Assembly (NCBI RefSeq): GCF_021462285.1
Contig: NZ_CP082787.1
Coordinates: 3,906,001 to 3,970,000, forward strand
DNA length: 64,000 nucleotides
DNA from: Serratia entomophila
GTDB lineage: Bacteria; Pseudomonadota; Gammaproteobacteria; Enterobacterales; Enterobacteriaceae
Direction: 5' to 3'
Shown here: positions 62,600-64,000 of the stretch, in pieces
How the letters are laid out: each line of letters begins with the position of its first letter
Numbering within the stretch: the first letter of the stretch is position 1
Notes under the pieces: generated by a model
Database searches by the model: none
What the model saw: only the letters and a program-made list of their open reading frames with translations
What the model was told of the DNA's origin: nothing
Position numbers and translations under genes: made by a program

Positions 62600-62950
62600 C
62601 GGTTTTATTCACTTTTTCTGTGGATAGGTGTGTGAAGAACTCTAGGAATAAGCTGGTACAACTCTGTTAACCGTAAAACGGACATTAAATTAAATTTATA
62701 ATTAATACTTAAAATACAAAAAGATAATATACAATCCAGGGTTATAAACAGGGCAAAAATGTGATCTACGCACGGTTAGGATCTTGCCCTGGCGAAAGAT
62801 CCACCAACGCCGTTTTTATCCACAGATTATCCGAGCAAGTTACGCACAAAACGGACAAATTCGTAAAAAACCCCCCGCGTCAAGGCTGTAAATCGAACCA
62901 GTGATCGGCAAAAATTTGGGTTATCCCATAAATCTGTGGATAAATAGGTG
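62600..62950. promoter_or_regulatory. DARS2 locus: DnaA-reactivating sequence in the rppH-mutH gap
   Basis: The 696-nt rppH-mutH gap has no gene. In E. coli this gap holds DARS2, which promotes release of ADP from DnaA with help from IHF and Fis. Here I see two perfect DnaA boxes: TTATCCACA at 62816-62824 (plus strand) and its complement TGTGGATAA at 62935-62943. One-mismatch boxes are TTACGCACA at 62840-62848, TGTGGATAG at 62619-62627, TTATAAACA at 62742-62750 and TTATTCACT at 62605-62613. The three boxes at 62816-62943 have the two-against-one orientation expected for a DARS core. An AT-rich stretch (62680-62740) could hold IHF or Fis sites. Confidence 0.75.
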
Positions 62951-63138
62951 TAAGATCCTGTTTATTGTCGGTGGCTTCAGGTGCACAAGCGCCGGCCTGA
63001 ATTTTCTTATAGCCCGGCGGTAGGAAAAAAAGCATGTAAAATCATGCTACTATTCTTCTTTTCCCCAGGCTTACGCTGCCGTTATCGGCTGCGTGCAAAT
63101 GCAGTACGTTTTTCAACCAAAACTGACAGGCTTGATTT

Positions 63139-63825
63139 ATGGCGTTTTTATCCCCCTTGCCCCCACCGCCGGAAAATGAACGGCAGCTGTTCGAGCGCGC
63201 GCAGGCGCTGGCCGGTTTTAGCCTGGGCGAACTGGCGGCCCGCGCGCAGTTGCCGATCCCTAAAGATCTGAAACGCGATAAAGGCTGGGTTGGCATGCTG
63301 CTGGAGCAGTATCTCGGCGCGATGGCGGGCAGCAAGCCAGAACAGGATTTTCCTGAATTGGGCATCGAGCTGAAAACCATCCCGATCGACGCCGCCGGCA
63401 AGCCGCTGGAGACCACCTTCGTTTGCGTGGCGCCGCTCACCGGCAACAGCGGCGTCACCTGGGCCAGCAGCCATGTGCGCCATAAGCTGGCGCGGGTGTT
63501 GTGGATACCGGTGGAGGGCGAACGGCAAATCCCGCTGGCGCAGCGGCGTGTCGGCTCACCGCTGCTCTGGAGCCCCAACGCCGCCGAGGAAGAGATGCTG
63601 CGCCGCGATTGGGAGGAACTGATGGACCTGATTGTGCTTGGCCACGTAGAGCGCATCACCGCCCGCCACGGCGAAGTGCTGCAGCTGCGCCCCAAAGCGG
63701 CCAACAGTAAGGCGCTGACCGAAGCCATTGGCGAACAGGGCCAGCCGATACTGACCTTGCCGCGCGGCTTTTACCTGAAAAAGAGCTTTACCGGCGCACT
63801 GCTGGCCCGGCATTTCTTTATCTGA
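63139..63825 (+). CDS. mutH: DNA mismatch repair endonuclease MutH
   Basis: MutH nicks the unmethylated strand at hemimethylated GATC sites when activated by MutS and MutL. It has 228 residues (E. coli 229). The active-site triad Asp70, Glu77 and Lys79 is intact in [10 protein letters not shown]. The C-terminal [13 protein letters not shown] is conserved. It is divergent from rppH across the DARS2 region. Confidence 0.98.
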   Translation: MAFLSPLPPPPENERQLFERAQALAGFSLGELAARAQLPIPKDLKRDKGWVGMLLEQYLGAMAGSKPEQDFPELGIELKTIPIDAAGKPLETTFVCVAPLTGNSGVTWASSHVRHKLARVLWIPVEGERQIPLAQRRVGSPLLWSPNAAEEEMLRRDWEELMDLIVLGHVERITARHGEVLQLRPKAANSKALTEAIGEQGQPILTLPRGFYLKKSFTGALLARHFFI

Positions 63826-63925
63826 ACCTGAACCCCTTCGTTTAGTCGGCGTTTAGGTAACTCTGTCAGCGCAGCGATAAACGGGTATAATTCACTCTTT
63901 GCATTTATTGAAGGTGTGCTGGGCA

Positions 63926-64000
63926 ATGTTCGAATGGATTATGGATCCCAATGCCTGGTTAGCGTTAGGTACGCTGACCATTCTGGAGATCGTGCTGGGT
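63926..64000 (+). CDS. ygdQ: TerC/YgdQ family membrane protein (partial, 5' end)
   Basis: The first 25 codons of a gene cut off by the window edge. MFEWIMDPNAWLALGTLT then ILEIVLG matches the start of E. coli YgdQ, a seven-helix TerC-family membrane protein, which also follows mutH there. GAAGGTG lies upstream of the ATG, somewhat far. The rest cannot be seen. Confidence 0.85.
   Translation, partial: MFEWIMDPNAWLALGTLTILEIVLG

Noticed and set aside
62600..62950. A DnaA-box cluster as a possible replication origin
   Set aside because: No 13-mer unwinding repeats or mioC/mnmG neighbours. The rppH-mutH position matches DARS2 instead.

Overview
The window is a stretch of core chromosome from a high-GC member of the Enterobacterales. 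Protein sequences, gene order and the sRNA genes closely match the E. coli/Yersinia/Serratia group. The base composition and gene arrangement fit Serratia best, but the genus is an inference. There are about 50 protein genes, two regulatory sRNAs, three initiator tRNAs and one chromosomal DnaA-regulatory locus. I see no prophage, insertion sequence, CRISPR array, toxin-antitoxin pair or defence island.

Region 1 (1-17322) is the envelope and translation block found near 4 min in E. coli. A leftward series runs rpsB-tsf-pyrH-frr-dxr-uppS-cdsA-rseP-bamA-skp-lpxD. It covers ribosomal protein S2, EF-Ts, UMP kinase, ribosome recycling, isoprenoid and undecaprenyl synthesis, phospholipid precursor, the sigmaE protease, outer-membrane assembly and lipid A. 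Divergently, map-glnD-dapD-yaeH run rightward.

Region 2 (17350-43850) is joined directly to region 1 and matches the E. coli 61-63 min region: yqcA, truC, yqcC, csrB, syd, queF, ppnN, xni, rlmM, ygdD, gcvA/gcvB, ygdI, csdA-csdE/tcdA, mltA, three tRNA-fMet genes, amiC, argA. Two things are inserted relative to E. coli. One is a 1993-residue alpha-2-macroglobulin gene with pbpC, between yqcC and truC. The other is an MFS transporter gene between yqcC and csrB.

Region 3 (43855-64000) is recD-recB-ptrA-recC, a minor-prepilin cluster (ppdC, ygdB, ppdB, ppdA), thyA, lgt, ptsP and rppH, all leftward. Then come a gene-free AT-rich region with DnaA boxes that corresponds to DARS2, mutH, and the start of a TerC-family gene (ygdQ) cut by the window end.

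The most interesting elements are non-coding: CsrB with a far-upstream UvrY palindrome and an IHF-like site, GcvB with a shortened G/U-rich seed, DARS2, and the S2-autoregulated rpsB leader. I did not find a clearly undescribed system. The least ordinary protein locus is the large alpha-2-macroglobulin plus PBP1C pair.
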